A stretch of 64,000 nt of DNA from SXNM01 sp964586155 (GTDB lineage Bacteria > Myxococcota_A > UBA9042): the NCBI GenBank assembly GCA_964586155.1, contig CAZPHC010000027.1, positions 1 to 64,000 of the forward strand, given 5' to 3'. This document shows, one piece after another, positions 62,513 to 64,000 of the stretch. A program made the position numbers and the translations under genes. Each line of letters starts with the position of its first letter. Within the stretch, counting starts at the first letter, position 1. The notes under the pieces are model-generated. The model was not told where the DNA came from, made no database searches, and was given only the letters and a program-made list of their open reading frames with translations.

Positions 62513-63682
62513 ATGCGCGTCGACGACCGACCCAGCAGCGCGCCGCGTCGGCGTGCCGGGCGCCTCGCGGCGTGGGCCCTGCTGCCGATGCTCTGCGTCG
62601 GCCTGGGCCGCGATCGGCCCGCGTTCTCGGCCCCCTTGCAGCACGAGGCCTACGTCTGGCAGCACCGCTGGGGCCCGGCGATGGCCTCGGCCGTGGCCGC
62701 CCGGCCGCGCGAGCTCGCGGCGCTGCGGGTGCTCGGCCTGCACCTCGACGCCGGCGCGACGCAGCCTGGCGCGACCGAGGTCGACCTGCGCGCCCTGGTC
62801 GGCGCCGGCCCCGTGACGTTGGTGCAGCGCATCGACGGCGCCCGGCTGCCGCCGACGGCGACGCTGGCGCCGCTGCGGGCGATGGCGGCGCGGTGGCGCG
62901 CGGCGGGCGTCGAGGTGCGCGACCTCGAGGTCGACCACGACTGCGCCACGGCCGCCCTGCCGGCGTATGCGGCATGGCTGCGGCGCGAGCGGGCGCGCCT
63001 CGCGACGGCGGCGGCCGCGGACCTGCCCCTGGCCATCACCGCGCTGCCGACCTGGCTCGACGCCCCGGAGCAGGTGCGCGCGCTGGCCGCTGCGGTCGAT
63101 CGCGTGACGCTGCAGGTCCACACCATCGCCGCGCCGACGATCTTCGACGCCGACGCCGCCCTGCGGGCCGCCCGCGCCTGGGCCGACGCCAGCGACCGGC
63201 CGTTCTGGATCGCGCTGCCCACCTACCGGGCGCGCCTGCGCGGCGGCGCGGCGGCCGGGGCGATGGTCGGTGTCGAGCCCGCGGATGTGGCCCGGACGCT
63301 GACCGCGCTGCAGCGCGCGCCGATCGAGGGCCTGCGCGGCGCCGTCTGGTTCCGCCTCGCCTTCGACGGCGACGGCGACGCCTGGCCGGCGACGACGTTG
63401 GCGGCGTTGATGCGCCACGAGCCCGTGCACGCCGAGGCCGTGATCTCGCTGCGTCCGGCGGGGCCGCAGCTCTGGGACATCGTCGTCGCCGGCCGCGGCA
63501 ACGCCCCGGCGCGCGTGCCGTCGCTGCTGCGCCTGCAAGGCGTCGTCACGGACCTGCACGGCGCCAACGGCTGCCGCGGCGGGCCGCAGGGCCTGCGCTG
63601 CCCGGACGATCTGCGCGTGAACGTCGGCCAGGAGCGGGTGCTCGGCTACGTCCGGGGCCAGGAGGTGCGTCATGGCGGCTAG
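62513..63682 (+). CDS. DUF3142-like exported protein
   Basis: Encodes 389 aa; GGAG precedes the ATG. An N-terminal hydrophobic segment (LAAWALLPMLCVGLG) may be a signal or anchor. The fold opens with HEAYVWQHRWGPAM, the signature I associate with DUF3142, followed by TIM-barrel-like blocks: LPLAITALPTWL, VTLQVHTI, PFWIALPTYR. The barrel-like strands and the conserved Trp/His positions suggest sugar or glycan handling, but no activity is established to my knowledge. It overlaps the next gene by 11 bases, so they are coupled. The DUF assignment is from memory. Confidence 0.6.
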   Translation: MRVDDRPSSAPRRRAGRLAAWALLPMLCVGLGRDRPAFSAPLQHEAYVWQHRWGPAMASAVAARPRELAALRVLGLHLDAGATQPGATEVDLRALVGAGPVTLVQRIDGARLPPTATLAPLRAMAARWRAAGVEVRDLEVDHDCATAALPAYAAWLRRERARLATAAAADLPLAITALPTWLDAPEQVRALAAAVDRVTLQVHTIAAPTIFDADAALRAARAWADASDRPFWIALPTYRARLRGGAAAGAMVGVEPADVARTLTALQRAPIEGLRGAVWFRLAFDGDGDAWPATTLAALMRHEPVHAEAVISLRPAGPQLWDIVVAGRGNAPARVPSLLRLQGVVTDLHGANGCRGGPQGLRCPDDLRVNVGQERVLGYVRGQEVRHGG

Positions 63683-64000
63683 CGGCGTGGATCAGGGCGG
63701 TCGGGGCGGGCGGCGCAGCGGTCGTGGGCGGGCGGGCGCCCGGTGGCTGCTCGCGACGGCGTGGCTGACGCTCGGCTGGCCGGCGCGGCCGGCGTTGGCC
63801 TGCGGGCCGTTCTTCTCGCCGACGCTGCTGGAGGGTCGCGGCGAGGCGCTGCTCGGCCTCGGCCGCGGCTGGTTGGCGCTCGAGCTGCCCCGGCTGGCGA
63901 CCACGACCCTGCCGGCCTGCGCGCTGTCGGGCAGCGGCGGCCGCAACGGCCAGGGCGGGCAGCGCATGCCGGCCTCGCCCGATACGGTGGACGGCCGGCT
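63672..64000 (+). CDS. Exported protein starting ACGPFF, partner of the DUF3142-like protein (partial)
   Basis: Starts at ATG 63672 within the previous gene, with GGAGG upstream at 63661, and stays open to the window end (109 codons). An Arg-rich leader is followed by a hydrophobic segment (WLLATAWLTLGW) and LACGPFFSP, a start I have seen in large exported proteins next to DUF3142 genes. The rest is missing. Coupled translation points to a shared role with the upstream protein in the periplasm or at the surface; function unknown. Confidence 0.6.
   Translation, partial: MAASGVDQGGRGGRRSGRGRAGARWLLATAWLTLGWPARPALACGPFFSPTLLEGRGEALLGLGRGWLALELPRLATTTLPACALSGSGGRNGQGGQRMPASPDTVDGR

Overview
The window is very GC-rich and gene-dense. 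It reads like a chromosomal segment of a predatory or gliding-type deltaproteobacterium (Myxococcota or a relative). The evidence is a run of large surface lipoproteins with Asp/Thr-rich stalks and CDDGNPCT-type cysteine modules, a subtilase with a MYXO-CTERM-like tail, two eukaryote-type Ser/Thr kinases, and GGAGG ribosome sites before most starts. No rRNA, tRNA, CRISPR array or prophage was seen. Assignment below phylum is inference.

Layout. 1-156: Gly-rich tail of a gene entering from the left, probably an RNA-binding protein, followed by a strong terminator. 356-5859 (minus): a Cys-module lipoprotein, an SDR oxidoreductase and an HD-domain/LuxR regulator. 5952-7830: a REP-associated (Y1/HUH) transposase-like gene lying between two repeat arrays of opposite orientation. 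7837-10704 (minus): two cyclic-nucleotide-binding domains fused to a PLP-dependent class V aminotransferase/cysteine-desulfurase domain. 10878-15865: a barrel-like exported protein coupled to a large hydrolase-type lipoprotein.

16102-33009 is a surface-lipoprotein province. It holds a small-domain lipoprotein, a PQQ-type propeller lipoprotein, a 22-module Cys-repeat protein ending in a fibrinogen-like domain, a tiny lipoprotein overlapped by a ferritin-like gene, and a 1,894-residue Cys-repeat giant. A transmembrane Ser/Thr kinase and a divergent small lipoprotein sit inside it. 33089-37190 (minus) is an apparent DedA, Ser/Thr kinase, acetyl-CoA synthetase operon. 37384-46814 holds a VWA protein, a glycosyltransferase, a UDP-sugar epimerase, a polytopic membrane protein and an OmpR-type two-component pair. 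46882-48060 holds a NUDIX hydrolase and a VOC protein.

48100-50898 (minus) is one formate dehydrogenase alpha gene interrupted by an in-frame UGA exactly where the catalytic Sec/Cys belongs. The UGA is followed by a hairpin with a GGUCU loop 18 nt downstream, as recalled for E. coli fdhF, so it is annotated as a selenoprotein rather than two fragments. 51115-53840 is a secreted subtilase translationally coupled to a small lipoprotein that resembles the protease's own propeptide. The right end (53904-64000) carries further lipoproteins, a GNAT/M20 pair, a divergent P450/TetR pair sharing a near-perfect 22-bp operator, a membrane glycosyltransferase-like protein, and a DUF3142-like gene coupled to an exported protein cut by the window edge.

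Most genes have convincing SD sites. Less certain starts (25263, 45102, 55685, 62314) are flagged in their entries.
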